Positions 1 to 8,215 of a stretch of DNA of 64,000 nucleotides are shown piece by piece. Both the position numbers and the translations under genes were made by a program. The notes below the pieces were generated by a model that ran no database searches, was not told the DNA's origin, and saw only the letters and a program-made list of their open reading frames with translations. Each line of letters starts with the position of its first letter. Position 1 is the stretch's first letter. This stretch comes from an uncultured Granulosicoccaceae bacterium (GTDB lineage: Bacteria; Pseudomonadota; Gammaproteobacteria; Granulosicoccales; Granulosicoccaceae): positions 1-64,000 of the forward strand of contig CALGNZ010000036.1 in the NCBI GenBank assembly GCA_937957915.1. The letters run 5' to 3'.

Positions 1-659
1 TCACCTCTGTATTTGCGGTGCACAACGCCGAATCTATTAGAGGTGCCTGTCCACGTTAATCGCCCCACGTTAATCGCGCTCAGCGAACAGACACTGGCAG
101 AATTTGACCAGAACGGGCATCACATCGAAAAGCGGTTTGTCAATGATTCTACGGTCCGCGAGATGAATCTGATCATCGACAACTCGGTGAGTCCGGCACT
201 TGCCCCGGTAGAATAAGAAGCAGACGTCCACTACCCGGGGGCGCCGTCGAGTAAAAATACCCCGGGTGGGCAGACACCTCGGTGGCTTCTGAATGCTTAT
301 GCACGCGATGTTGTGTTTCGTGACTTTGTCCGATCTGCACCGGTGGTCGACCGATTGCGGCAAATGATCCGCTGCCAAGAAGTGATGGTTTCGCACAACC
401 ATCACAACTGTGCAATGGCAAAATTTCCGGGCAACAGCAGTGTCACCTCATGGCACCAGGATATCCGTTAATGGTGTTTTGATCAGCCCGGGTTAGTGAG
501 CGTGTGGCTGTCACTGGGCGATGAAGCACCGGAGAATGGCGGCTTGCTGCTGACTGCCGGGTCGCATAAACTCGATTTACCGCCCGGGCGTCTTGATGCA
601 ACATTTTTCTGCGCAAAGATATACCCGATAACAAAGCGCACATTGTCGGTGCCATACCT
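1..659 (+). pseudogene. Decayed phytanoyl-CoA dioxygenase (PhyH) family gene, 5' end outside window
   Basis: Reading straight through one frame from the left edge gives a typical bacterial PhyH-family Fe(II)/2-oxoglutarate oxygenase. It includes the metal-binding H-x-D in WHQDIR and the downstream stretch VSVWLSLGDEAPENGG followed by a GSH motif. The frame is broken three times. TAA occurs at 214-216, between VE and EADV, and again at 469-471, between WHQDIR and WCFDQP. Family members usually carry tyrosine at both points. The third lesion is a frameshift in the T run at 604-608: five T where six would keep LDATFF-LRKDIPDN in frame. After about position 645 the similarity ends and the distal His/Arg region is missing. 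A short duplication (CACGTTAATCGC) lies near 52-75. This is almost certainly a non-functional remnant; the normal substrate class cannot be named. Confidence 0.85.
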
Positions 660-1019
660 ATGTATTTTTTTCCAGAACCACCAGTATTCCCGCTGATCCT
701 TAACAGTGGAGAAAAACTATACTGTTTGACAGGCGATTCTGAGTCTGACATCGATCTTCATGAAACGTTATCTGGTAGTGAAAGTAGATACCTGGCTGTT
801 GACGGTATTGGCCAATTATACTGTTACCTCTACGAGGAAGGTATCATGTGTCCTGATCCGCTAAAACACATGAGCACTAAAAGGGAATTAGTAGATCTAT
901 ACAATAGCCGTAGAGATAGTAGCTCAGAGGAATATAATCCGACTTCACTGAGCAACAAGCGTTTGATTTCTATTGTCGCTGATATTGCAGATTTAGTTTT
1001 GGCCGCAAATCTTAAGTAA
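660..1019 (+). CDS. Hypothetical protein, orphan ORF fused behind the PhyH remnant
   Basis: A 119-residue frame follows the PhyH pseudogene without a gap and is open upstream into it, so the ATG at 660 is only the first possible start; no good ribosome binding site precedes it. The product is acidic and soluble, has Tyr/Cys-rich patches (LYCLTG, LYCYLY), and ends in a predicted helix (LISIVADIADLVLAANL). There is no signal peptide or membrane segment. I do not recognise the family. Base composition is visibly more AT-rich than in the neighbouring housekeeping genes, which fits acquired DNA joined to the broken dioxygenase gene. It may be a real small gene whose true start is internal, or chance read-through. 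Confidence 0.4.
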   Translation: MYFFPEPPVFPLILNSGEKLYCLTGDSESDIDLHETLSGSESRYLAVDGIGQLYCYLYEEGIMCPDPLKHMSTKRELVDLYNSRRDSSSEEYNPTSLSNKRLISIVADIADLVLAANLK

Positions 1020-1111
1020 CTCTGGAAATGGTTCCGGGTAATAAATTACCTGGAAAATTGAAACTCAGGTCTGACAGCGTACATCGCGTGTGCTGATTGC
1101 GGAGGCGCCAG

Positions 1112-1148
1112 AAAAACAGCCTCACACACCGTTCAAAACGGTGTGTGA
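1112..1148 (-). terminator. Rho-independent terminator of rpiA
   Basis: A perfect 12-bp inverted repeat (TCACACACCGTT, 3-nt loop) spans 1122-1148. On the minus strand a run of five T follows about 5 nt later (1116-1112). It lies 45 nt beyond the rpiA stop codon, in the right orientation to end that transcript. Confidence 0.75.
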
Positions 1149-1193
1149 CAGATACAACATGGCAGAACTATTACCGTTGGCCGGTAAATAGAT

Positions 1194-1856
1194 TCAGGGT
1201 AGTAATGTGTCTACTGAACCATCCGGCTTTCCGATCAAGGCGACATCTGCCGGGCGTCTGGCGAACAATCCGCAAGTGACAACTCCGGCTATCTGGTTGA
1301 TGGTGGTTTCGAGTGCTGACGGGTCAGTGATCTGCATGTTGTGCACGTCCAGAATAACGTTGCCGTTGTCTGTTGTGAATCTGTCTCGCAGTTCCGGGTC
1401 GCCGCCGAGCTTGACGATCTCTCGCGCAACATAGCTCCGTGCCATTGGCAGCACTTCAATCGGCAGCGGAAAATCTCCCAGTACATCGACCACTTTTGAC
1501 TGGTCACAGATACAGACAAAGCGGGTGCTGGCAGCCGCTACTATTTTCTCCCGCGTTAGTGCGCCACCCCCGCCCTTGATCAACTGCAGGTGTTTGTTGG
1601 TTTCATCGGCGCCGTCGACATACAGTGACAGTGTGCCGGTGGCGTTGAGGTCTTCCACATCAATGCCGCCGGCTTTGAGTCTTGCGGCAGTCGCCTCTGA
1701 GCTGGCTACGGCAGCTTTAACCAAACCGGGTCGGGCGATCAGCGCATCGATAAAAAAATTGGCAGTCGAGCCTGTGCCGACACCAATGATTGTGCCTTGC
1801 TGGACGTACTCAATGGCTGCGAGCGCGGTCGCTTTTTTCATGTCATCAGCGGTCAT
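1194..1856 (-). CDS. rpiA: Ribose-5-phosphate isomerase A
   Basis: RpiA interconverts ribose 5-phosphate and ribulose 5-phosphate in the non-oxidative pentose phosphate pathway in the cytoplasm. The 220-residue product matches the family length and carries the family signatures [47 protein letters not shown] and [11 protein letters not shown]. The ATG at 1856 (MTADDMKK) is chosen because it aligns with the E. coli start; an in-frame start 28 codons upstream would add an unconserved leader. It is divergent from ilvA, an arrangement also seen in Pseudomonas, and is followed by a strong terminator. Confidence 0.95.
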   Translation of the reverse strand: MTADDMKKATALAAIEYVQQGTIIGVGTGSTANFFIDALIARPGLVKAAVASSEATAARLKAGGIDVEDLNATGTLSLYVDGADETNKHLQLIKGGGGALTREKIVAAASTRFVCICDQSKVVDVLGDFPLPIEVLPMARSYVAREIVKLGGDPELRDRFTTDNGNVILDVHNMQITDPSALETTINQIAGVVTCGLFARRPADVALIGKPDGSVDTLLP

Positions 1857-2059
1857 TGCCTGGTGTACCTTGCCTGTTTGTTGGTGCTGCGGGTTGTGCG
1901 TGAGAGTGTGCGCGAATTGTGCTGCGGACGGAGAAACCATTAGTGGCGTGCATTGTCGCTGTCGTCAAGAGCAGTAAATTACCGGTGATTATAACGATTA
2001 GGGTTCCACCGCAAGCGGTGATTCGCTAAAGTGGGGGATTGCCTGAATTCTGTGATCTG

Positions 2060-3601
2060 ATGGATCAATATATAAAGAAAATACTGTCGGCGCGAGTATA
2101 CGATGTTTCGCGCGAAACCCCACTCGATCTGGCGCCGAATTTAACGGCGAAAACCGGCAGTCAGATTTGTTTGAAACGCGAAGATCTGCAGAGCGTATTT
2201 TCGTTTAAATGTCGTGGCGCGTACAACCGTATTTTTAATCTGCATCAGATGCAACCCGAATTGCAGGGTGTGGTCTGTGCGTCAGCGGGTAACCATGCAC
2301 AGGGAGTGGCGTTGTCGGCGTCTAAACTTGGTTTGCGCGCGATTATTGTGATGCCGCAAACCACACCCGAGATCAAAGTTAATTCCGTGCGGGCGCTCGG
2401 TGGTGAAACGGTGTTGCACGGTGATAACTACGACGAGGCTTTTGCGCATGCCTGCGAAATCGAAAAGGAAACCGGGTATCCGTTTATACACCCGTTTAAT
2501 GATGTAGACACGATAGCCGGTCAGGGCACTATTGGCCTTGAGCTTTGTCGCCAGCAACCATCACCGATTGATGCGGTTTTTCTGCCGATTGGCGGTGGCG
2601 GACTCGCGGCCGGTGTTTCCATCATTATGAAATATCTCAGGCCTGAGGTGAAAATTATCGGCGTCGAGCCTGATGATGCTGCCAGTATGAAAGCATCCCT
2701 TGAGGCGGGAGAGCGTGTCACGCTGAGCGAAGTGGGCATCTTTGCCGATGGCGTTGCGGTTAAGTGTCCGGGTGATGAAACTTTCCGTATCTGCCAGGAC
2801 ACTATCGATGAGGTGATTACCTGCAGTGTCGATGAAATGTGCGCCGCTATTCGCGATGTGTTTGAAGATACCCGCACGCTCATGGAGCCTGCAGGTGCAT
2901 TGAGTGTTGCCGGTGTAAAAAAATATATAGAGCGAGAGAAAATTGCAGGTGGCCGTTTTATTGCCATCACCTCCGGCGCTAATGTTAACTTTGACCGGTT
3001 GCGGCATGTCACCGAGCGCGCAGTAATCGGTGAACACAAAGAAGTGTTGCTGGCGGTAACGATACCGGAGCAACCCGGTAGCTTCAGGGTGTTTTGCCAG
3101 ACACTGGGCAAGCGCAGTGTGACCGAGTTTAATTACCGTCGATCAGAAAAAGACCGCGCGGTGGTTTTTGTCGGCGTGCAGCTGAGCAATGGTTTGGCCG
3201 AGAGAGTACAGATCGTTGAAGCGCTCGATGTTGCCGGTTTCGATGTCGTTGATCTCACCGATGACGAGACTGCCAAGCTGCATGTTCGGCATATGGTTGG
3301 CGGGCGTGCCAGTGACGTGGGTGATGAGCGTTTGTTTCGCTTTCAGTTTCCGGAACGCCCCGGGGCGCTGGCTTCATTTCTGAATTCAATGGGGCCGGAC
3401 TGGAATATCACGTTGTTTCACTACCGCAATCACGGTGCGGCCTACGGGCGAGTGCTGGTGGCTATGCAGATCCCGCAGTCCGACGAGGCGGGATTGCAGG
3501 CATTTCTGGACAAGCTGGGTTATCGATACTGGTGCGAGGACGACAACGTGGCATACAAAGCTTTTCTGGCCAGTGCTGTGCCGGAAGATGCCCGAGTGTA
3601 G
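2060..3601 (+). CDS. ilvA: Threonine deaminase, biosynthetic
   Basis: Threonine deaminase is the PLP-dependent enzyme that turns threonine into 2-oxobutanoate, the first step of isoleucine synthesis. The 513-residue product has the PLP-lysine region SFKCRGAYN, SAGNHAQGVA, the glycine-rich phosphate-binding GGGGLAAG, and two C-terminal ACT-like regulatory repeats (about residues 325-500, beginning LLAVTIPEQPGSF and FRFQFPERPGALASF). This is the two-repeat, isoleucine-feedback-controlled form. ATG 2060 (MDQYIKKILSARVYDV) fits homologues; a TTG at 2039 would add 7 residues. The gene ends about 45 nt from the 3' end of the convergent 6S RNA gene. A 10-bp direct repeat (TAGCAGGAGC at 3602 and 3617) follows the stop. 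Confidence 0.95.
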   Translation: MDQYIKKILSARVYDVSRETPLDLAPNLTAKTGSQICLKREDLQSVFSFKCRGAYNRIFNLHQMQPELQGVVCASAGNHAQGVALSASKLGLRAIIVMPQTTPEIKVNSVRALGGETVLHGDNYDEAFAHACEIEKETGYPFIHPFNDVDTIAGQGTIGLELCRQQPSPIDAVFLPIGGGGLAAGVSIIMKYLRPEVKIIGVEPDDAASMKASLEAGERVTLSEVGIFADGVAVKCPGDETFRICQDTIDEVITCSVDEMCAAIRDVFEDTRTLMEPAGALSVAGVKKYIEREKIAGGRFIAITSGANVNFDRLRHVTERAVIGEHKEVLLAVTIPEQPGSFRVFCQTLGKRSVTEFNYRRSEKDRAVVFVGVQLSNGLAERVQIVEALDVAGFDVVDLTDDETAKLHVRHMVGGRASDVGDERLFRFQFPERPGALASFLNSMGPDWNITLFHYRNHGAAYGRVLVAMQIPQSDEAGLQAFLDKLGYRYWCEDDNVAYKAFLASAVPEDARV

Positions 3602-3645
3602 TAGCAGGAGCAAGATTAGCAGGAGCGAGGGTAGGGGTAGATAGG

Positions 3646-3846
3646 AGGACGCTCTCCACCTGTGCCGTCGCAGGCCGTGGACCTTGAACCAAACGGTTCA
3701 GGTGGGAGTAACCACTGCTGAATCAGGCTTCCCGCCGTAGCGGACATGCACAACAACAACAAATGATCGGCTCCCGAGGTGTCGAATTAGGCTCAAGGGA
3801 ATAACGGGCCTGCTAACGAACACTGCAGAGAACGTCCAAACTGGTA
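3646..3846 (-). ncRNA. ssrS: 6S RNA
   Basis: The stretch directly downstream of zapA on the minus strand matches the 6S RNA pattern, as in enterics. The 5' arm GGACGTTCTCTGC (3837-3825) pairs with the 3' arm GGAGAGCGTCC (3658-3648). Between them lie GTTCG-x4-CAGGCCC, CCCTTGAGCC, GCATGTCCGC, and a 3' hairpin CCTGAACC...GGTTCAAGG, all at the positions of the E. coli elements. 6S RNA mimics an open promoter and sequesters sigma-70 RNA polymerase in stationary phase. Ends are approximate. In E. coli ygfA follows; here convergent ilvA does. Recognition is by eye, without a covariance-model search. Confidence 0.87.
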
Positions 3847-3852
3847 CAGGAA

Positions 3853-3883
3853 ACTATACGCTGCAGGGTTGGCGGCAGCTCAA
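3853..3883 (-). promoter_or_regulatory. Probable sigma-70 promoter of 6S RNA
   Basis: On the minus strand TTGAGC (3883-3878) and TATAGT (3858-3853) are separated by 19 bp and would start transcription near 3846, just before the 5' arm of the 6S RNA. The spacer is longer than ideal. The promoter lies in the gap after the zapA stop. Confidence 0.5.
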
Positions 3884-3895
3884 GTTATCCGATAA

Positions 3896-4222
3896 TTATA
3901 GGGTGTTTTCGGTCAACTTGATGACTTTTCGATCATCGAGTACCCGGTCTATGCGTGACTTCATATCTATAATGCTGTCAGAGACAGATTCAAGCATATC
4001 GGCGTTGTTGCCTGTCGACTGTAGCTCATTGGCGAGATTCAACGCGGTGAGTACCGCCGCTTTCTCGGCATTGATGTTAGAGGCACCGCGGCGGGTAGTG
4101 CGCATGCGGTTGTCGACATCAACTGCAGCTGCAATCAGCTGCTGTTTTTCGTTCGGTCCACACTGGATTTGATACTCCTTTTCCATGATGTGGACTTTTA
4201 CTGACACAAGGTCGGTTTTCAT
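3896..4222 (-). CDS. zapA: Cell division protein ZapA
   Basis: ZapA binds FtsZ protofilaments and stabilises the Z ring at mid-cell. The 108-residue product has the ZapA globular head (VSVKVHIMEKEYQIQCG..EKQQLIAAA..VDNRM) followed by a C-terminal helix suited to the coiled-coil tetramer; NINAEKAAVLTALNLANEL is a family signature. ATG 4222 overlaps the TGA of the upstream coiled-coil gene by one base, which implies translational coupling. A TTG one codon earlier is possible. The 6S RNA gene follows immediately, the canonical arrangement. Confidence 0.93.
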   Translation of the reverse strand: MKTDLVSVKVHIMEKEYQIQCGPNEKQQLIAAAVDVDNRMRTTRRGASNINAEKAAVLTALNLANELQSTGNNADMLESVSDSIIDMKSRIDRVLDDRKVIKLTENTL

Positions 4223-4446
4223 CAAGCGGTTTCCAACGATTTCAAGCGGGTTATGATAGCCTCAACCTTGGCCCTCGCGAGGTCGTTCTTTTCAATGAGG
4301 CGTGATCTCTCTTCAACCAGATTACCCTGTCGAGCACGCAGCGATGCGTTCTCGACCTTAAGTCGGTCTGCCATATCAATCAACTCGGTCAGTTTGCCTT
4401 CAAGGCTCGCGAGTTGTTCTTTTAAGGTCTGTGAGTTGTCATCCAT
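4222..4446 (-). CDS. ZapB-like small coiled-coil protein (TIGR02449 type)
   Basis: This 74-residue, almost entirely helical protein has heptad-like spacing (LKEQLASLEGKLTELIDMADRLKVENASLRARQ) and no membrane segment. Small proteins of this type sit immediately upstream of zapA in many gammaproteobacteria and resemble ZapB, the coiled-coil partner that links ZapA to the chromosome terminus. The one-base stop/start overlap with zapA supports joint expression and function at the divisome. The assignment rests on size, coiled-coil pattern and position. Confidence 0.75.
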   Translation of the reverse strand: MDDNSQTLKEQLASLEGKLTELIDMADRLKVENASLRARQGNLVEERSRLIEKNDLARAKVEAIITRLKSLETA

Positions 4447-4651
4447 CGCTTAAATACTATTTATGTGCTTTGGGCGGTTTAGTGCTCAGGGCGGGTTAAT
4501 GTTAAAGCAGCTGTCACGCTGGAACATGAACAATAGTTAACCTAACTACAGCTTGTAACGGTAAGTAGCGCAAAACTATGAGAAAACTTCTTTCAAACGG
4601 TCAATCGACAGTGAATTTACGAAAACAGTGGCATCAGCGAGGGGTAGCCTG

Positions 4652-5209
4652 ATGGCGTTGCCTGAGTACATAGCGGTTGAGGATGCGCTCACTGGAGGTG
4701 GGTCGCAAGTGAGTGCTTCCGAGTGCCACGGGGTACTGTGCGGCATTCTGTGTGCATCTGGCTCGTCCGATATGCAGGGTTGGGTCAGGCATTTGTTCGA
4801 GAGCCGCGTTGAGAAAAAAGAGATCTCGCCGCAGGCGCTTAAAACATTACACGACGTTCATCAAGTCACTGTCAATGAAATTAATCATGAGACGCTTGAG
4901 TTTTCGTTACTGTTGCCGGATGGCGCAGAGTCGCTGGATCTGCGCATTGGCGCGCTGGCTGAGTGGTGTGGTGGTTTCAGTCTTGGTCTGTCGATGGGCG
5001 GCCTGCAGGATCGGATGTTACTCAACGATGATGTGCGCGAGTTTGTGGAGGATGTGCAGTACATATCTGACGCAAGTTTCAGTACCGAGTCAGACTCTGA
5101 AGAGCACACCGAGCAATCTCTGGTTGAAATTGAAGAGTACCTGCGAATGGGGGTGCTGTTACTCAATGAAGAGCTGCAGCCGCTGCCCGCGTCACCAACC
5201 ATCCACTAG
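4652..5209 (+). CDS. ygfB: UPF0149 family protein YgfB
   Basis: This 185-residue protein of the YgfB/UPF0149 family carries the family motifs SASECHGVLCGILCA, the central WCGGFSLGL, and the C-terminal EIEEYLRMGVLLL with an acidic stretch before it. The all-helical fold's biochemical role is incompletely known; in Pseudomonas the homologue modulates expression of a peptidoglycan amidase. ATG 4652 has a GAGGGG ribosome binding site just upstream; a GTG at 4628 is less likely. It starts the conserved ygfB-pepP-ubiH run and is divergent from the zapB-like/zapA pair, so promoters for both probably lie in 4447-4651. Confidence 0.9.
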   Translation: MALPEYIAVEDALTGGGSQVSASECHGVLCGILCASGSSDMQGWVRHLFESRVEKKEISPQALKTLHDVHQVTVNEINHETLEFSLLLPDGAESLDLRIGALAEWCGGFSLGLSMGGLQDRMLLNDDVREFVEDVQYISDASFSTESDSEEHTEQSLVEIEEYLRMGVLLLNEELQPLPASPTIH

Positions 5210-5304
5210 CGTTCTTTCTCAGAGCGCTGGCCCCCGCACGCTTGTGGCAGCGCTTGCTAACCAAACGCATTAACCAGGACATCTAACAGAGGGTTATCAA
5301 CTCA

Positions 5305-6636
5305 GTGATTCAGGAATCCAGAACCATTCGCCGTGAACGAGCCAGACGCCGGCGCAGTCTGATGCGTGCGCTCGGCAAGGATTCAATCGCGATCATTCCG
5401 GCGGCACCGGTCAAGCTCCGTAGTCGCGACACGGACTATCGATATCGACAGGACAGTGACTTCCACTACCTGACCGGTTTTGATGAGCCTGGCTCGGTTG
5501 CGGTTTTGATCTCGGGCAGACGTGCGGCGGAGTACATCATTTTCTGTCGAGAACGCGACGAGCTAATGGAAACCTGGAATGGACGGCGCCTCGGTGTCGA
5601 CAATGCCCCGCGCGTACTGGAGGCCGACGATGCTTTTCCAATCGATGATATCGACGATATTTTGCCGGGTCTGCTGGAAGGGCGTGAGCGCGTGTTTTAC
5701 TCGATGGGCCGCGAGACCCAGTTTGATAATCGAATCATAGGCTGGGTCAATCAACTCAAAGCCAAGGTTGGGTCAGGTGCAAGCGTGCCAAGCGAGTTTG
5801 TGTCGCTCGATTATCACTTGCATGAAATGCGATTGTTCAAAAGTCGCACCGAGGTGGCACTGTTGCGCAAAGCGGCAAAAATCAGTGCAGCAGGGCACCT
5901 GGCTGCGATGCAGCGGTGTAAGCCCGGTTGTATGGAATACGAACTTGAAGCGTCGTTGATTTCTGTTTACCGCAGTCACGGAGCGCTGCATTCTTTTCTG
6001 CCTATTGTTGGTGGCGGAGAAAACGGTTGCATACTGCACTACACAGAAAACGACTGTGAGTTGCACGACGGTCAAATGGTGTTAATCGACTCGGGTGCGG
6101 AGTGGGGTAATTACGCAGGTGATATCACCCGAACGTTTCCGGTTAACGGCAGGTTTTCAGAGGCCCAGCGCGAACTCTACGAGATTGTACTGGAGGCAAA
6201 CCTTGCAGCGATCGCCAAAGTGGTATCGGGTAATCACTGGAATGATCCGCACAATGCCGCCGTCAAGGTGATCACTCGTGGCCTGGTAGAGTTGGGTGTG
6301 TTGAAAGGTGATGTAAAAAAATTGATCAGGGATGAGGCCTATAAACCCTGGTTTATGCATCGCACCGGGCACTGGCTGGGGCTTGATGTACACGACGTTG
6401 GTGACTACAAAATAGATGAAAAATGGCGATTGCTGGAGCCAGGAATGGTCCTGACCATAGAGCCGGGTATCTACCTGCCAGACAAAGCACCGGTACCAAA
6501 ACGGTATCGGGGTATCGGTATTCGTGTTGAAGATGATGTGATCGTGACCGATGGTGAACCAGAAATTTTGACATCAGGTGTGCCCAAGCACATCGATGAA
6601 ATTGAAGCAGTGATGGCAGCTTCGGGTACAGGATAG
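5305..6636 (+). CDS. pepP: Xaa-Pro aminopeptidase
   Basis: PepP is a dinuclear-metal (Mn) aminopeptidase P that removes the N-terminal residue in front of proline. The 443-residue product has the AMP_N domain (about 1-160; YRYRQDSDFHYLTGF) and the creatinase-like M24 domain. Metal ligands are visible in LIDSGAEWGNYAGDITRTF (two Asp), HRTGHWLGLDVHD (His), TIEPGIY (Glu) and RVEDDVIV (Glu). The GTG start at 5305 follows an AGAGGG motif with rather long spacing. It is the second gene of ygfB-pepP-ubiH; the family link to ubiquinone genes is positional, not mechanistic. Confidence 0.95.
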   Translation: MIQESRTIRRERARRRRSLMRALGKDSIAIIPAAPVKLRSRDTDYRYRQDSDFHYLTGFDEPGSVAVLISGRRAAEYIIFCRERDELMETWNGRRLGVDNAPRVLEADDAFPIDDIDDILPGLLEGRERVFYSMGRETQFDNRIIGWVNQLKAKVGSGASVPSEFVSLDYHLHEMRLFKSRTEVALLRKAAKISAAGHLAAMQRCKPGCMEYELEASLISVYRSHGALHSFLPIVGGGENGCILHYTENDCELHDGQMVLIDSGAEWGNYAGDITRTFPVNGRFSEAQRELYEIVLEANLAAIAKVVSGNHWNDPHNAAVKVITRGLVELGVLKGDVKKLIRDEAYKPWFMHRTGHWLGLDVHDVGDYKIDEKWRLLEPGMVLTIEPGIYLPDKAPVPKRYRGIGIRVEDDVIVTDGEPEILTSGVPKHIDEIEAVMAASGTG

Positions 6637-6684
6637 TTGTGGTGATTAACGCTCGTCGAAACTTTCAGTCAGTATGGTTTAACA

Positions 6685-8001
6685 ATGCCCGCTAGGCAGG
6701 TTGATGCGGTAGTCGTTGGTGGTGGTATTGTTGGCCTGGTGCAGGCTTTTTTGCTTGCGCAACAGGGCACATCGGTATTGCTTATTGAAGCCACGCCGCC
6801 TGATGCAGCCACGCCGCCCGATGCAGCAGCAGAACCGATGCAGCAACGCAGTGTGGCACTGTCGCACCGATCCTGCGAGTTGCTGTCAGCACAGGGCCTC
6901 TGGCCCGCCGATGCAGTGTGTGCGATTAAAGAGATACAGGTTACCGACAAGGGTAACTTCGGGTCTGCACGCATCACTGCCCGTGACCTCAATACCTCAG
7001 CACTTGGCTATGTCGTTGCCAACCACAGTTTTGAACAACATCTGCTGCAATTGGTAAGCGCGCAAAAAAACATTGAGTTGTTGCAACCGGCAACCGCGGC
7101 ACTGGTCGACAACTCACACTCTGGTGTCGAGCTACTGGTGTCGTCTGCAGGGGGAGAATTCAACGTTCGTTGTAATCTGCTGATTGCCGCTGATGGCACT
7201 CACTCAACAATCAGGCACAGCCTGGGCCTGAAATTAAAACAGCACAACTACGATCAGGTGGCAGTTGTTGCTAATGTCGAGTGTCAGTTTGACCACCGGC
7301 ATATTGCTCATGAGCGCTTTACAGAATCGGGTCCGCTGGCGCTTTTGCCGCTGTCAGCGAAATGTATGGCGATGGTTTACACAGCGCACGAAAGCGACGG
7401 TGAGGCATTAAAGGCAATGCCCGATGCGGAATTTTTGCAGCTTTTGCAACTTCGATTTGGCGGTAAACTTGGTCGGTTCAAAGCGATTGGACGGCGCGCC
7501 GTGTTTCCGCTGTCATTGATCGAAAGTGAGTCGCAGACCAGTGGCAGTTGTGTGTTAATTGGTAACGCTGTGCGGACTCTGCACCCGGTTGCAGGTCAGG
7601 GGCTTAACCTTGCTCTGCGCGATGTATTTGCGCTGGCTGCCAGTGTCGGACAGAGTGCCGGACCTGAACAAGGGCTTGCACGGGGGCTTACCGATGTGGA
7701 CGTTGATGGCACAGGTCGGCAGCAGCGGGCCGATGCACGGCGCAATATTGATCTGCCCGATGTACTGGCCGGTTTTGAGCGACAGCGCTGGCAAGATCAG
7801 CGTGGAACGGTACGCAGAACCGATTTGCTGGCGCGTGTTTTTAGTATCAATACGATTCCAATGGGGCCAATACGAGGCGCCAGCCTGGCATTGCTTAATG
7901 GGTTCGCCCCGCTTCGCAAGCGCTTTGCGGCCGACAGTGCCGGTCTCGGGGTGCCTCTTGGGCGTCGTCGGGATGGTCGGTCGCAAAATAAGGTAGAATG
8001 A
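6685..8001 (+). CDS. ubiH: UbiH-type FAD-dependent ubiquinone hydroxylase
   Basis: This FAD monooxygenase of the UbiH/UbiF/COQ6 family hydroxylates the ring of ubiquinone precursors at the membrane. It has the dinucleotide-binding VVVGGGIVGLVQAFLLAQ at the N terminus, the LLIAADGTHSTIRHSLG (DG motif), and the second FAD motif LIGNAVRTLHPVAGQGLNLALRD. The position after ygfB-pepP argues for UbiH itself (the 2-octaprenyl-6-methoxyphenol hydroxylase step). Two oddities are seen: an 18-bp tandem duplication at 6793-6828 gives ATPPDA twice right after the first beta strand, and an unusual 30-residue polar insertion (about residues 330-360, rich in Asp, Arg and Gln) follows the second FAD motif. 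No ubiI follows, unlike in E. coli. Confidence 0.88.
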   Translation: MPARQVDAVVVGGGIVGLVQAFLLAQQGTSVLLIEATPPDAATPPDAAAEPMQQRSVALSHRSCELLSAQGLWPADAVCAIKEIQVTDKGNFGSARITARDLNTSALGYVVANHSFEQHLLQLVSAQKNIELLQPATAALVDNSHSGVELLVSSAGGEFNVRCNLLIAADGTHSTIRHSLGLKLKQHNYDQVAVVANVECQFDHRHIAHERFTESGPLALLPLSAKCMAMVYTAHESDGEALKAMPDAEFLQLLQLRFGGKLGRFKAIGRRAVFPLSLIESESQTSGSCVLIGNAVRTLHPVAGQGLNLALRDVFALAASVGQSAGPEQGLARGLTDVDVDGTGRQQRADARRNIDLPDVLAGFERQRWQDQRGTVRRTDLLARVFSINTIPMGPIRGASLALLNGFAPLRKRFAADSAGLGVPLGRRRDGRSQNKVE

Positions 8002-8044
8002 AGCTACTGGTAATGAAAACAGCAGTTTAGGTGGTTTTTGTCTG

Positions 8045-8200
8045 TTGAGTTCAGTGAGTCTGGTCGAGCACTTCACAATAATTGAGCTGCGCTTGAGGGA
8101 TAATGCACCGCAATGGACTCGGGTCTTGCAAAAATACCAGCCGCCCCGACAATACATCCGAGCGGGTCAGCTTCGTGTGTTTGGTTTGTACCCCAAGTAA
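8045..8200 (+). CDS. Possible small protein of 51 residues
   Basis: Between ubiH and the phosphopantetheinyl transferase an open frame runs to TAA 8198-8200 with a balanced composition (for example LVEHFTIIELRLRDNAPQW and QYIRAGQLRVFGLYPK) that looks more protein-like than chance. It has no ATG; TTG 8045 or GTG 8054 would start it, and no clear ribosome binding site is seen. The stop lies 15 nt before the next gene. I do not recognise it. It could be a real minigene, a remnant of a longer gene, or noise. Confidence 0.28.
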   Translation: MSSVSLVEHFTIIELRLRDNAPQWTRVLQKYQPPRQYIRAGQLRVFGLYPK

Positions 8201-8215
8201 TGGAAATATGCCTCA

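Noticed and set aside
1-659. TAA read as tyrosine (stop-codon reassignment) in the PhyH-like gene
   Set aside because: Many intact genes in the window end in TAA, and a frameshift is also present in the same gene. Ordinary decay explains all three lesions.
3602-3626. Direct repeat TAGCAGGAGC twice, as a repeat array or attachment site
   Set aside because: Only two copies of 10 bp with no flanking integrase or mobile gene; probably chance or local slippage.
7555-8157. 200-residue minus-strand frame overlapping the end of ubiH
   Set aside because: Most of it is antisense to conserved ubiH sequence, and its composition is not protein-like.
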